From Dactylosporangium fulvum (GTDB taxonomy: Bacteria; Actinomycetota; Actinomycetes; Mycobacteriales; Micromonosporaceae), in the NCBI RefSeq assembly GCF_025137375.1, contig NZ_CP073720.1:10316501-10380500 (forward strand): a stretch of DNA of 64,000 nucleotides, read 5' to 3'. Every line of letters begins with the position of its first letter. Within the stretch, counting starts at the first letter, position 1. The notes below the pieces were generated by a model. That model saw only the letters and a list, made by a program, of their open reading frames with translations, did not search any database and had not been told where the DNA came from. The translations under genes were made by a program, and so were the position numbers. Shown piece after piece: positions 40,950 through 49,711 of the stretch.

Positions 40950-41104
40950 CTCAGTGCGTCCTCTCGCACCGCGATGCTGGACCGCGGCGCTCAACTGCTC
41001 GACCGGTTGAGTTGCGTCCGTCTTGCTGGTTGGTTCACGGACACCGGAAAGCACATCAAGAGTGTGCCATGGCAGCCGTGGCAACCGACGACGACCGGCC
41101 GACA

Positions 41105-42556
41105 CTAGTTGCTCAACGTGTTCGCTGTCGAGTGCTGTGCCGTAGGCCGGACAGAACTCCGCGTGACAATTACCCCGAGTAGCACGGCGCCCACCAAACA
41201 GCACAGAAGCGGCAGCAAACTGCCGACCGGCGGTTGCCATGTGCCACCCAGCGGATCCAGCCCATGGCTGATGCCGTGCTGGAACCGCGTCATGACACGA
41301 GCCAGGGCATAGAGCTGCATCGGTACGGTCAACACCACCCCGATCAGCACCAAAGGCCGAAGCCAACCCTTACCGGACAACCACGCTGCGTAACGTTCGA
41401 CCACCCCCGCCATGAGCACCACGCCGACGCCGAGGGGCATGACGTACCGGCCGTGTGCGAAGTGCCCGACCTTCGGCGCGAAGTAGAGCTCGAGGGCCAC
41501 CAGGAGCACCGCACTCGCCACACCGGTGGTGACGATGGCCACCCGCAGCCGGCGGTCGCCGAAGTACAGCGCGGGGAGCACCAGGGCGGCGATCAGGAGG
41601 TACCACAGCCCGATCATGCCGATCGAGACCGTCGTCTCGCCGTAGTTGAACTGGCCGATGATCTGGCGGACCCAGAACTCGGCCCGGGCGTCGGCGATGT
41701 CGCGCAGGATGGCGCCGGACGTCGTCGGCGGGATCGGGCGGGTCGTTTCCAGGTCGCTGCCGCGTGCGGCGACGGCCATCCAGAAGAGCGCGAACACGAC
41801 GCCCGCCGCAGCCGGGATGAGGAACGGCCGCCGGAGCAGCTCGCGAGGGGACGTTCGAGTCACGAAGAGTGACACCGCCAGCACTGCCACCGCAAAAAAC
41901 GGTCCCAGATCGCGGATCGTGAACAGCAGGGCGGCGGCGATCCCCGCCGGCCAGCCGATCGATCGGGTCAGGACCGCGACGAAGAGCAGGATCGCGGCGC
42001 TGATCTCCATGCCGTTGGGATTGATCGAGCCGTTGAGGTTGATCACCATCGGGGTCGCGGCGAGCACGACCGCCGCGGTCAGCAGCGGGTTGCGGGCGCG
42101 AACGGCGAGCGCCACGGCCGTGGCGAGCAGGAGCGCCGTCAGCGCCGCGGAGAGCAGGCGGGACCCGATGAGGCCGGTGTTGTCGGGGCTGATCCGCAGC
42201 GGGAGCCCGATGAGCGCGTAGTAGACGGGGCTGTACCGCGCGGCCGCGCTCGGCACCAGCGTATCGCTGCGATCACCGGTAGTGACCAGGCAGGAGGCGG
42301 GGTGGTACTGCGGTTTGTCGAGCCAGGTGCAGTCGGCGTTCTCCGGCAGGAGGCTGCGCGGACCGGTGAACGCGTTGGTCTCGATGCCGCTCGCGTCGGC
42401 CGCGCGGTCGTGCGGCAGCCACTGGCCGGTCCACACCGCATAGGCGCGGACCAGGTGCTGCTTCTCGTCATACGTGCCGTTGACCGGCAGGGCAAGCGCC
42501 CAGGCGACCCCTAAGAGGAAGAAGGCGGCGAAGGCGAACGAAAAGGCACGGCGCAC
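41105..42556 (-). CDS. DUF2142 multi-span membrane protein
   Basis: A 483-residue integral membrane protein with about 11 spans and a large external loop between spans 1 and 2 (about residues 25-95) that contains NGTYDEKQHLVRAYAVW and two cysteines. DUF2142 proteins are glycosyltransferase-like membrane proteins common in polysaccharide clusters; the acidic DE after the first span fits GT-C-type catalytic positions. GTG 42556 begins 4 bp after the stop of the glycosylase gene, so the two genes are cotranscribed although the functions seem unrelated. Confidence 0.82.
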   Translation of the reverse strand: MRRAFSFAFAAFFLLGVAWALALPVNGTYDEKQHLVRAYAVWTGQWLPHDRAADASGIETNAFTGPRSLLPENADCTWLDKPQYHPASCLVTTGDRSDTLVPSAAARYSPVYYALIGLPLRISPDNTGLIGSRLLSAALTALLLATAVALAVRARNPLLTAAVVLAATPMVINLNGSINPNGMEISAAILLFVAVLTRSIGWPAGIAAALLFTIRDLGPFFAVAVLAVSLFVTRTSPRELLRRPFLIPAAAGVVFALFWMAVAARGSDLETTRPIPPTTSGAILRDIADARAEFWVRQIIGQFNYGETTVSIGMIGLWYLLIAALVLPALYFGDRRLRVAIVTTGVASAVLLVALELYFAPKVGHFAHGRYVMPLGVGVVLMAGVVERYAAWLSGKGWLRPLVLIGVVLTVPMQLYALARVMTRFQHGISHGLDPLGGTWQPPVGSLLPLLCCLVGAVLLGVIVTRSSVRPTAQHSTANTLSN

Positions 42557-42560
42557 CGCG

Positions 42561-43421
42561 TCAGCGTACGAGCTTGGACAGTCTGCGGTCCGCCAAGGGT
42601 TTGCCGTTGGTCTGACAGGTGGGGCAGTACTGCAACGACGTGTCGGCGAACGACACCTCACGGACCGTGTCGCCGCAGACCGGACAGGGCAGGCCGGTGC
42701 GCGCGTGGACCGCGAGCCCGGAGCGCTTCTCGGACTTGAGCGTGGCGGCCTTCTGCCCGACCGACCTCGTGACCGCGTCGGTGAGGACGGTGCGCATGGC
42801 GGCGTGGAGCCGGCCCATCGCCTCGTCGGTGATCTTGTTGGTGAGCGCGAAGGGTGACAGTTTGGCGGCGTGGAGGATCTCGTCGGAGTAGGCGTTGCCG
42901 ACCCCGGCGAGGATGGTCTGGTCGGTGAGGACGCCCTTGATCTGACCGTTTCGTGACCGTATGGCGGCCGCGAACTCGTCCTCGGACACCGCCAGGGCGT
43001 CGGGGCCGAGCCGCGACACGCCCGGCACGACCCGCGGGTCGGTCACGAAATAGGCCGCCAGGCTCTTCTTCGTGCCGGCCTCGGTCAGGTCGAAGCCGCT
43101 GTCGTCGTCGAGGCGCACCCGCAGCGCGATCGGGCCGGAGCCGGGCTTGAGCGGCGTCTTGGCGTTGAAGCTGTCGCGATAGTGCAGCCAGCCGGCACGG
43201 GCCAGGTGGACGACGAGGTGGAGGTCATCACCCACGTGGATGTCGAGGAACTTGCCGTGCCGGGACGCGCCGGCGATCGGCTGTCCGGCGGCGCTGGTGA
43301 TCGGCGGATCGAAGGTCTTCAGCGCGCTGATGGCGGACACTTCGATCCGCTCGACGGTGTGGCCGACGGCGCGCTCCCGCAGGAACGCGGCGAGCGCCTC
43401 GACCTCAGGAAGCTCGGGCAC
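42561..43421 (-). CDS. Fpg/Nei-family DNA glycosylase
   Basis: A 286-residue base-excision DNA glycosylase/AP lyase. GTG 43421 is the start because it places the catalytic Pro directly after the initiator Met (PELPEVE); an upstream ATG at 43439 would bury it and is rejected. Other signs are the helix-two-turn-helix region VGNAYSDEILHAAKLSP and a C-terminal zinc finger of CPVCG and CPTC type. The central region differs from classic MutM, and the protein is closest in style to the actinobacterial Nei/Fpg-like group. Damage specificity (8-oxoguanine or oxidised pyrimidines) cannot be decided. Confidence 0.92.
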   Translation of the reverse strand: MPELPEVEALAAFLRERAVGHTVERIEVSAISALKTFDPPITSAAGQPIAGASRHGKFLDIHVGDDLHLVVHLARAGWLHYRDSFNAKTPLKPGSGPIALRVRLDDDSGFDLTEAGTKKSLAAYFVTDPRVVPGVSRLGPDALAVSEDEFAAAIRSRNGQIKGVLTDQTILAGVGNAYSDEILHAAKLSPFALTNKITDEAMGRLHAAMRTVLTDAVTRSVGQKAATLKSEKRSGLAVHARTGLPCPVCGDTVREVSFADTSLQYCPTCQTNGKPLADRRLSKLVR

Positions 43422-43465
43422 CCGTACAGTCTGCCGCAAATCACGGGCCGTAGGCTTTTTCCGTC

Positions 43466-44635
43466 ATGAAGCCCGCCATGAAGGTCGTCGTCGCGCACAA
43501 CAAATATGCGTCCGGTCAGCCGTCCGGGGAAAACGTCATCGTCGATGCGGAGATGGCGCAGCTCACGGAGGCCGGGCTCACGGTGCTGCCGTTCCTGCGC
43601 AGCTCCGACGAGATCGGCACGTTCTCGACCGCGCAGAAGGTGCTGCTGCCACTGTCACCGATCCGCAACGGCGCCTCGCAGCGAGCGCTGGCGGGGCTGC
43701 TGGCATCCGAAAAACCGGATGTTCTGCATCTTCACAACCCGTATCCGCTCATATCACCGTGGGTCGTGAAGACCGCACACGCCCACGGAGTGCCCGTCGT
43801 GCACACCGTGCACAACTACCGGCAGGTCTGCGCCCCCGGGCTGTACTTCCGCGACGGGCACATCTGCACCGAGTGCCGGGGCAAGGCGTTCGCGCTGCCG
43901 GCGATCCGGCACACCTGCTACCGCGACTCGAAGGCGCAGTCCGCGGTCATGGCGGCGACCCTCGCGTACCACCGCAGCACCTGGCGGCACGTCGACCGCT
44001 ACATCGCGCTGACCGACCGGATCGCCGCCCATCTCGTGGACTTCGGCATCCCGTCCGAGCGGATCACGGTGAAGCCCAACGGCATCCCGGACGGCGGTGC
44101 GGCGACCACGCCGGGCACCGGGTTCCTCTACGCGGCGCGGCTGACCCCGGAGAAGGGCCTTGAGCTGCTGCTCGACGCGTGGCAGCGCCATCCGGTCGGT
44201 TCGCTCGGCGAGCTGCGGATCGTCGGCGACGGCCCGCTGCGGCCGCTCGCCGAGTCCACCGCCGCCGCACGCGCCGACGTGACCTACGTGGGGCCGCTCG
44301 ACAACGCCGGGGTGCGGGCCCAGATCGCGGCCTCGGCCTGCGTGATCGCCGCGTCGACGTGGCACGACGTGCTGCCGACGATCATCCTGGAGGCGCTGTC
44401 CGGCGGCCGGCCGGTGCTGGTCACGGACCGGGGCGGCATGCCGTTCCTGGCCGGTGACGCCGGCTGGGTCGTCCAGCCCGACGCCGCCTCCCTCGCCGAA
44501 GGTCTGCGGGCCGCCGCCGACGGCGCTGCCGCGCTCGCCCCGGTCGCCCGGCGGCGGTACCAGGAGCACTTCTCCCCCGACGTCCTGGTCCAGCGCCTGA
44601 TCGGCATCTACGAGTCGGTGCGCGCTCGGTCGTGA
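43466..44635 (+). CDS. GT4-family glycosyltransferase
   Basis: A 389-residue GT-B-fold glycosyltransferase. N-lobe: VVVAHNKYASGQPSGEN, VLHLHNPYPLISPW, VHTVHNYRQVC; C-lobe: FLYAARLTPEKGLELLLDAW, the GDGPL loop and EALSGGRPVLVTDRGG (the E-x7-E-type nucleotide-sugar motif). A Cys-rich patch (CAPGLYFRDGHICTEC, TCYRD) in the N-lobe is typical of GT4 enzymes acting on surface polymers. ATG 43466 is used; the ATG at 43478 is an alternative. It is divergent from the glycosylase gene and overlaps the next gene by 4 bp. Confidence 0.92.
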   Translation: MKPAMKVVVAHNKYASGQPSGENVIVDAEMAQLTEAGLTVLPFLRSSDEIGTFSTAQKVLLPLSPIRNGASQRALAGLLASEKPDVLHLHNPYPLISPWVVKTAHAHGVPVVHTVHNYRQVCAPGLYFRDGHICTECRGKAFALPAIRHTCYRDSKAQSAVMAATLAYHRSTWRHVDRYIALTDRIAAHLVDFGIPSERITVKPNGIPDGGAATTPGTGFLYAARLTPEKGLELLLDAWQRHPVGSLGELRIVGDGPLRPLAESTAAARADVTYVGPLDNAGVRAQIAASACVIAASTWHDVLPTIILEALSGGRPVLVTDRGGMPFLAGDAGWVVQPDAASLAEGLRAAADGAAALAPVARRRYQEHFSPDVLVQRLIGIYESVRARS

Positions 44636-45990
44636 CGCTGCGGGCCCGGTGGACGATCGCCGCGGTGGTGGCCGCCGGGCTGGCCGCCGGGGCGGTCGAA
44701 CTCGCGGTCGACGACAGCGCCACCGACGCGCTGCTGGCCCTGCTGGCCGGGCTGATCGCCGGCGCGACGGGCGCGCTCGGCGTGTCGCTGCTGCCGCTGG
44801 CCGACCGGCGCGGGCTCGTCGTGGGTGCGGTCTTCGTCGCCGCGGGGGTGCTCAGCTGGACGTACACCGACACCGGCATCGTGGTGTGGACCCTCCTGCT
44901 GCTGTCGGGGCTGCTGTTCCTGTACTGGACGCGGTCGTACTGGACCCGGCCCGCCCTGCCGCTCCGCCTCGGCGTCGCGTGGCTCGGCGTCGCATACTGG
45001 GTGCTGGGTGTGCTCGGCGCGCTGCTGGTGCTCAAGGCCGACATCGCGCTGCAGCGGCTGCTCTACGCCGGGTACTTCGGCCTGGTTGTGCTGGTCGTCG
45101 TCGCCTTCGCCGGTGCGCGGTTCAGCCTGGGGATCGCGGTGTCGTTTGTGCTCGGCCTCGCGGTGCTGCTGCTCGCCGGCTCGGGCAACCTGTTCACCTC
45201 ACCGCACGTCGTGCCGGACACCCCGTGGGGCACCGGGTTCGAGTACCGCTTCTGGGGTATGCGCCGGCTGCTGTACCACCCGAACGCGATGGCGCTGGTC
45301 TCGGTGCTGGCCGCGATCCGGATCGGCGCCGACCGCACGCCGGCCTGGTGGCAGCGCTCCGGTGTCGTGGCACTCGCGGCACTGATCCTGTGCGTCAGTG
45401 ACTCGCGCACCGGATTCCTGGTGCTGCTCGTCGCGGCGGCGGCGTATGTCTTCGTGTCACGGACGGAGGCGGTCGTACCGGCTGTCGCGCTGGTCGCGGT
45501 CCTGATCGTCAACGGGCCGTCGTTCATCGTCAAGGAGCGGTACGGCGGCGACGCCGGCATGAGCAGCGGTCGCGTGGAGACGTGGCGACAGGTCGCGGCG
45601 GACTGGCGGGCGGACAGCGTCGCGGAGAAACTGCTGGGCAACACCCGTGATGCCCGGGCCACGGTGTATCGGGCCAGCAGCGGTCCGGACATCAAGCTGA
45701 CGGTCGACAACGCCCCGATCGCCGCGCTGCGCAAGGCGGGCGTCATGGGTGTACTGACCTTTGTGGTCGGCGTGGCCCTGCTGTTGTGGAACCTCTGGCG
45801 CCGCCGTGCTCACGCCCCGCCCTGGCTGCTGGTGCTGCTCCCGGCGGCCCTGGTGAGCACGGTGACCAACGAGTGGCTGCTGGGCGGCACGGGCAGCACG
45901 CTGTGGCTGCTCCTCCTGTCCGGCGAGGCGGCTCTGCTGACGGGCCGGCGAGAGGCCCTGCCGGCGCAGGAGCGTTCCGCTCAGGATTAG
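44632..45990 (+). CDS. O-antigen ligase/polymerase-like (Wzy/WaaL-type) membrane protein
   Basis: A 452-residue membrane protein with about 12 spans and one large loop (about 300-370) between late spans. That loop holds SSGRVETWRQVAADWRADS, and the preceding DSRTGFLVLLVAAAAY is typical of the Wzy_C domain. It would polymerise or ligate oligosaccharide repeat units on the outer face. GTG 44632 overlaps the GT4 stop (GTGA). Its TAG stop 45988-45990 lies exactly at the border of a 162-bp MITE-like element, so the present C-terminus (ERSAQD) may have been set by that insertion. Confidence 0.85.
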   Translation: MTLRARWTIAAVVAAGLAAGAVELAVDDSATDALLALLAGLIAGATGALGVSLLPLADRRGLVVGAVFVAAGVLSWTYTDTGIVVWTLLLLSGLLFLYWTRSYWTRPALPLRLGVAWLGVAYWVLGVLGALLVLKADIALQRLLYAGYFGLVVLVVVAFAGARFSLGIAVSFVLGLAVLLLAGSGNLFTSPHVVPDTPWGTGFEYRFWGMRRLLYHPNAMALVSVLAAIRIGADRTPAWWQRSGVVALAALILCVSDSRTGFLVLLVAAAAYVFVSRTEAVVPAVALVAVLIVNGPSFIVKERYGGDAGMSSGRVETWRQVAADWRADSVAEKLLGNTRDARATVYRASSGPDIKLTVDNAPIAALRKAGVMGVLTFVVGVALLLWNLWRRRAHAPPWLLVLLPAALVSTVTNEWLLGGTGSTLWLLLLSGEAALLTGRREALPAQERSAQD

Positions 45991-46151
45991 GGCCTGTTTC
46001 GTAACTGAGGCCGGGCTGCGGCGGGCCCAGATTCCGCCTGGCGCCACCCCGCGAAAGCCCGGTTACAACACCGGTAGCCGGACTTCCGCGGGGCGACGCC
46101 AGACGAAATCTGGACTCCGCCTCGCTCCGACCCCAGGTACGAAACAGGCCC
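45990..46151. mobile_element. MITE-like palindromic element, 162 bp
   Basis: Terminal inverted repeats at 45990-46003 and 46138-46151 (GGGCCTGTTTCGTA and its complement) are perfect over 14 bp, flanked on both sides by TA, which could be the target duplication. Further in, about 50 bp on each side pair imperfectly (around CCAGATTCCGC and ATCTGG), so the whole element can fold into one long hairpin. There is no coding frame. The ends resemble those of some IS5-related elements. It sits between convergent genes and may also act as a terminator. Confidence 0.8.
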
Positions 46152-46165
46152 TAGCGGAGCCAGGG

Positions 46166-47503
46166 TCAGGTGCTCTTGGCCGTGTCCAGGCGAGGCGTCG
46201 CCGGGGACTCGGGAGGAGGGCCGACCAACTTCAGGGCGTGGAAGTAGAGCGTCATCATGACGATCAAGCCGGCCGTCGAGCCGGTCAGAAGGCCCCACGC
46301 GGCGCCGTGCAGGCCGTAGTTCGCACCGATCGACAGGCCGGTCAGCGAGATGGTCGCGAACACGACGTACTGCACGAACAGCATCCGTGCCCGGTGCATG
46401 CCGCGCATCGCGGCCGTGAACGGGACCTGCAACAGGTAGATCGCCCCCTGCAGGGCGATCGGCAGGGCCAGCGGTGCGGCCTCGGAGAACTTGCCCGTCC
46501 TGGTGAGCAACCACGACACGAGCGGCCAGACGATGATCACCATCAGCATGCCCAGCACCGCGAACGCGATCGCCAGCTGGCGGGTCTGGCGGCGCAGAGC
46601 CGCGGCCGCCTCGAGGCCCTCGGCGCCGGGCTTGGCGGCGGTGGCCGCGTTGCGCGAGGCACGCGGCACGAGGAGGCCCTGGATCGCCGCGACCAGGTTC
46701 TGTACCGGCTGCAGCTGCACCGTCTGCACGAAGCGCAGGTTACCCAGGTCGATCTTGGAGAGCTTGCCGGCGACCAGGAAGCTGATCGACAGCACCTGCA
46801 CCTGGGCCACGACCGCGGTCGCGGTGAACCAGCCCGACAGGTGGCGGGTCTCGGCGAGCCACGCCTTCGGGTTGCCTCCCCACGGCAGGTGCCCCTCGCG
46901 CAACACGTAGACCGTCGCGCCGGCGGTCGCGCCGATGCCCCACGCGGCGAGCAGGCCGCCGGGGGTGGAGTGGCCGATCAGCACCATGAAGAGGATCGCG
47001 ATGCCCTGGGTGCCCGCCCAGACCAGGTCGATGCTGAGGGCCTTCTCCGGCCGGCGGTCGGCGAGGTAGTCGCACCGGGCGGTGTCGTGCAACATGATCG
47101 GGATCATGAACGGGGTCAGCCAGATCAGTTCATGAAGGTCGATCTTCCCGTTGTGTGGCCACACCAGCCAGATCCCGACGAAGATGACCGTCGTGACGAG
47201 CCCGGAGCACAGGGCGGTCGTCAGCCCGTTGCGCACCAGCCGCACCCGATGGTCGCCGTCGTAGCGTGATGCCAGCGCGAGCAGGACGTCGCCGACGATG
47301 GCCCGGTTGAGGTACATGGAGAAATAGCCGACGCTGAGTGCGAGCGCGAGCGCACCGAACTGCTCCTTCGCCAGCAAGACGCCGCCGAGCAGCGTGTTTG
47401 CGGCGTTGGCGGTGGCGATGACCACCTGGTCGAGCAGACCGGCGCCGACAAAACGGGAGGCAGCACGCAACGCCTGGGCGCGGCGGGACGTCTGGTTGGT
47501 CAC
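46166..47503 (-). CDS. Polysaccharide flippase-like (Wzx/MATE-type) membrane protein
   Basis: A 445-residue protein with about 12-14 spans and short loops, as in the MVF/Wzx flippase superfamily. Landmarks are SRFVGAGLLDQVVIATANAANTLLGG at the start and the paired-span pattern through to LKLVGPPPESP. It would flip lipid-linked repeat units made by the neighbouring phosphoglycosyl transferase and GT4. Start at GTG or ATG 47503. It is convergent with the Wzy-like gene and separated from it by the MITE-like element. Confidence 0.82.
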   Translation of the reverse strand: MTNQTSRRAQALRAASRFVGAGLLDQVVIATANAANTLLGGVLLAKEQFGALALALSVGYFSMYLNRAIVGDVLLALASRYDGDHRVRLVRNGLTTALCSGLVTTVIFVGIWLVWPHNGKIDLHELIWLTPFMIPIMLHDTARCDYLADRRPEKALSIDLVWAGTQGIAILFMVLIGHSTPGGLLAAWGIGATAGATVYVLREGHLPWGGNPKAWLAETRHLSGWFTATAVVAQVQVLSISFLVAGKLSKIDLGNLRFVQTVQLQPVQNLVAAIQGLLVPRASRNAATAAKPGAEGLEAAAALRRQTRQLAIAFAVLGMLMVIIVWPLVSWLLTRTGKFSEAAPLALPIALQGAIYLLQVPFTAAMRGMHRARMLFVQYVVFATISLTGLSIGANYGLHGAAWGLLTGSTAGLIVMMTLYFHALKLVGPPPESPATPRLDTAKST

Positions 47504-47585
47504 GAGCCGTGCGGGTTGCGAGCGGGCTTCACGACACGCACCATACGGGACCTGCGGGTGACGCGACTATCCGCTGCCGAGGCAA

Positions 47586-49022
47586 TCACCAACTGACGTC
47601 GAGCGGTTTCCCCTCCGCATAACCCGCCGCGCTCTGGACACCCACCGTCGCACGCTCGGCGAACTCCTCCAGGTCGGCCGCGCCGGCGTAGGTGCAGGCG
47701 CTGCGCACGCCCGCCACGATCGCGTCGAGGATGTCCTCGACGCCGGGGCGGCGCGGGTCGAGGTACATCCGCGAGGTCGAGATGCCCTCCTCGAACAGTG
47801 CCTTGCGGGCCCGCTCGTAGACGCTGTCGTCGGCGGTGCGACGGCTGACCGCGCGGGCCGAGGCCATGCCGAAGTTCTCCTTGTAGAGCCGGCCGTCGGC
47901 GTCGCGCCGGGGGTCACCCGGGGACTCGTGCGTGCCGGCCAGCCAGGAACCGATCATGACGTTGGACGCGCCGGCGGCCAGTGCCAGGGCGACGTCTCGC
48001 GGATGGCGAACACCGCCGTCGGCCCACACGTGGCGGCCCATCCGTTTCGCCTCGGTGGCGCACTCGAGCACCGCGGAGAACTGCGGCCGGCCGACGCCGG
48101 TCATCATCCGGGTCGTGCACATCGCGCCGGGCCCGACACCGACCTTGACGATGTCGGCGCCGGCCTCGAGCAGGTCGGCGGCGCCCTCGCGGGTGACGAC
48201 GTTGCCGGCGACGATCGGCACGCCCGGGTCGAGCGCACGGACCGCGCGCAGGGTGCTGATCATCCGCTCCTGGTGGCCGTGCGCGGTGTCGACGACCAGC
48301 ACGTTGACGCCGGCGGCGATCAGCTTGTCGGCGCGGCCGGCGGCGTCGCCGGTGATGCCGATCGCGGCGCCGATGCGCAGGCGCCCGTCGGCGTCGACGG
48401 CCGGCTGGTAGAGGGTGGCCCGCAGCGCGGAGGTGCGGGTGAGGATGCCGACGAGCCGGCCGGCCCGGTCGATCACCGGCGCCAGCTTGTGGTGGCCGGC
48501 GGCGAGCCGGTTGAACGCGTCCTCGGGGGTGATGTCGTCGGGCAGCGTCAGCAGTTTTCGCGACATGACACCCTGCAGCTGGCTGAACCGGTCGACGTCG
48601 GCGCAGTCACTCTCGGTGACCACGCCGATCGGCCGGCCGTCCTCGACCACGATCACCGCGCCGTGCGCGCGCTTGGGCAGCAGGTCGAGCGCGAGCGACA
48701 CGGTCTCGGTCGGCCCGAGGGTGATCGGGGTGTCGTAGACGAGGTGGCGGCGCTTCACCCAGGACACCGCCTCGGAGACGACGTCGATCGGGATGTCCTG
48801 CGGAATGATCGCGAGTGCGCCCCGCCGCGCGACGGTCTCCGCCATGCGCCGACCGGCGACGGCGGTCATGTTGGCCACGACGATCGGGATCGTGGTGCCG
48901 CTGCCGTCGCGGGTGTTGAGATCCACCGCCATCCGGGACTCCACGGCCGAGCGGCTCGGCACCATGAAGACATCGTCGTAGGTGAGATCGTGAGCAGGCG
49001 TCTGGTCGTTGAGAAACCGCAC
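47586..49022 (-). CDS. guaB1: GuaB1-family IMP dehydrogenase-related protein (likely GMP reductase)
   Basis: A 478-residue IMPDH/GMPR-fold enzyme with N-terminal TYDDVFMVPSRSAV, two CBS domains inserted at about 95-205, the VVDTAHGH strand, and the catalytic loop GVGPGAMCTTRMMTG (Cys302). The C-terminal VEDILDAIVAGVRSACTYAGA is typical. The GuaB1 group in actinobacteria is annotated as IMPDH-related but was shown in mycobacteria to act as a GMP reductase with CBS-domain control. The long N-terminal and CBS layout here fits that group rather than true GuaB2. GTG 49022 starts it; no strong ribosome site is seen. Confidence 0.92.
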   Translation of the reverse strand: MRFLNDQTPAHDLTYDDVFMVPSRSAVESRMAVDLNTRDGSGTTIPIVVANMTAVAGRRMAETVARRGALAIIPQDIPIDVVSEAVSWVKRRHLVYDTPITLGPTETVSLALDLLPKRAHGAVIVVEDGRPIGVVTESDCADVDRFSQLQGVMSRKLLTLPDDITPEDAFNRLAAGHHKLAPVIDRAGRLVGILTRTSALRATLYQPAVDADGRLRIGAAIGITGDAAGRADKLIAAGVNVLVVDTAHGHQERMISTLRAVRALDPGVPIVAGNVVTREGAADLLEAGADIVKVGVGPGAMCTTRMMTGVGRPQFSAVLECATEAKRMGRHVWADGGVRHPRDVALALAAGASNVMIGSWLAGTHESPGDPRRDADGRLYKENFGMASARAVSRRTADDSVYERARKALFEEGISTSRMYLDPRRPGVEDILDAIVAGVRSACTYAGAADLEEFAERATVGVQSAAGYAEGKPLDVSW

Positions 49023-49128
49023 GTTTCTGAACTTTATCTCGATGCCTCAGATGGATGAGCAAGTCTTGAGAGTTGGCCTCGGGGGCGAGAGGATGTCCGT
49101 ACCGTGCCTTGCGAGGAGTGATGCGCCC

Positions 49129-49515
49129 ATGCAAGTACACGAAGCCATGTCCACGGTCGTGGTACAGCTCGGCCCGGACCATACCCTGCGGCAAGCCGCA
49201 CAGCTGATGTCCACCCACAAGGTCGGTTCGGCGGTCGTCGCCGATCCCGACGGCGCCGGGGTCGGCATCATCACCGAGCGGGACATCCTCAACGCGCTCG
49301 GCACCGGCCTCGACCCGGACGTCGAGCGGACCGCCGAGCACATCACCTGGGAAGTCGTCTACGCCAGCCCGACCTGGACGATCGAGGAAGCGGCGAGCGC
49401 CATGGTGCGTGGCGGCTTCCGCCACCTGGTCGTCCTCGACGAGGATGACGTGCTCGGGGTGATCTCCGTGCGCGACATCATCCGGGTCTGGGTCCAGACC
49501 ACCATTCCGGCCTGA
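49129..49515 (+). CDS. Stand-alone two-CBS-domain protein
   Basis: A 128-residue protein made of two CBS motifs: VHEAMSTVVVQLGPDHTLRQAAQLM with VGIITERDIL, and ITWEVVYASPTWTIEEAASAMV with LGVISVRDIIR. Such proteins bind adenine nucleotides in the groove between the motifs and modulate partner proteins. ATG 49129 is preferred with GAGGAG upstream; the frame is open from 49009 but overlaps the divergent guaB1 start. It is divergent from guaB1 with about 106 bp between starts, which may reflect joint control by nucleotide state. Confidence 0.88.
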   Translation: MQVHEAMSTVVVQLGPDHTLRQAAQLMSTHKVGSAVVADPDGAGVGIITERDILNALGTGLDPDVERTAEHITWEVVYASPTWTIEEAASAMVRGGFRHLVVLDEDDVLGVISVRDIIRVWVQTTIPA

Positions 49516-49711
49516 CCGGGGCGGGCCCGGGCCCGGCCGTGTCCCAGGTCATACTTCCGGGCCCGACGCTCGGGATGACCGGCGTGGGACGCGCTCGGCC
49601 GGAAAAGCACGGCGTCGATCGGGGCATCGGCCGAAAAACCGCTGCACTCCGCCCGGTGGACGAGCCGGAACTCGGCTGAGTCGTCTGCGGCGGCTCTCGT
49701 AGGCTGCCATC

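Noticed and set aside
49517..49545. Terminator after the CBS-protein gene
   Set aside because: The stretch is a run of GGGCCC-type self-complementary bases without defined arms or a T-run, so I did not list it as a terminator.
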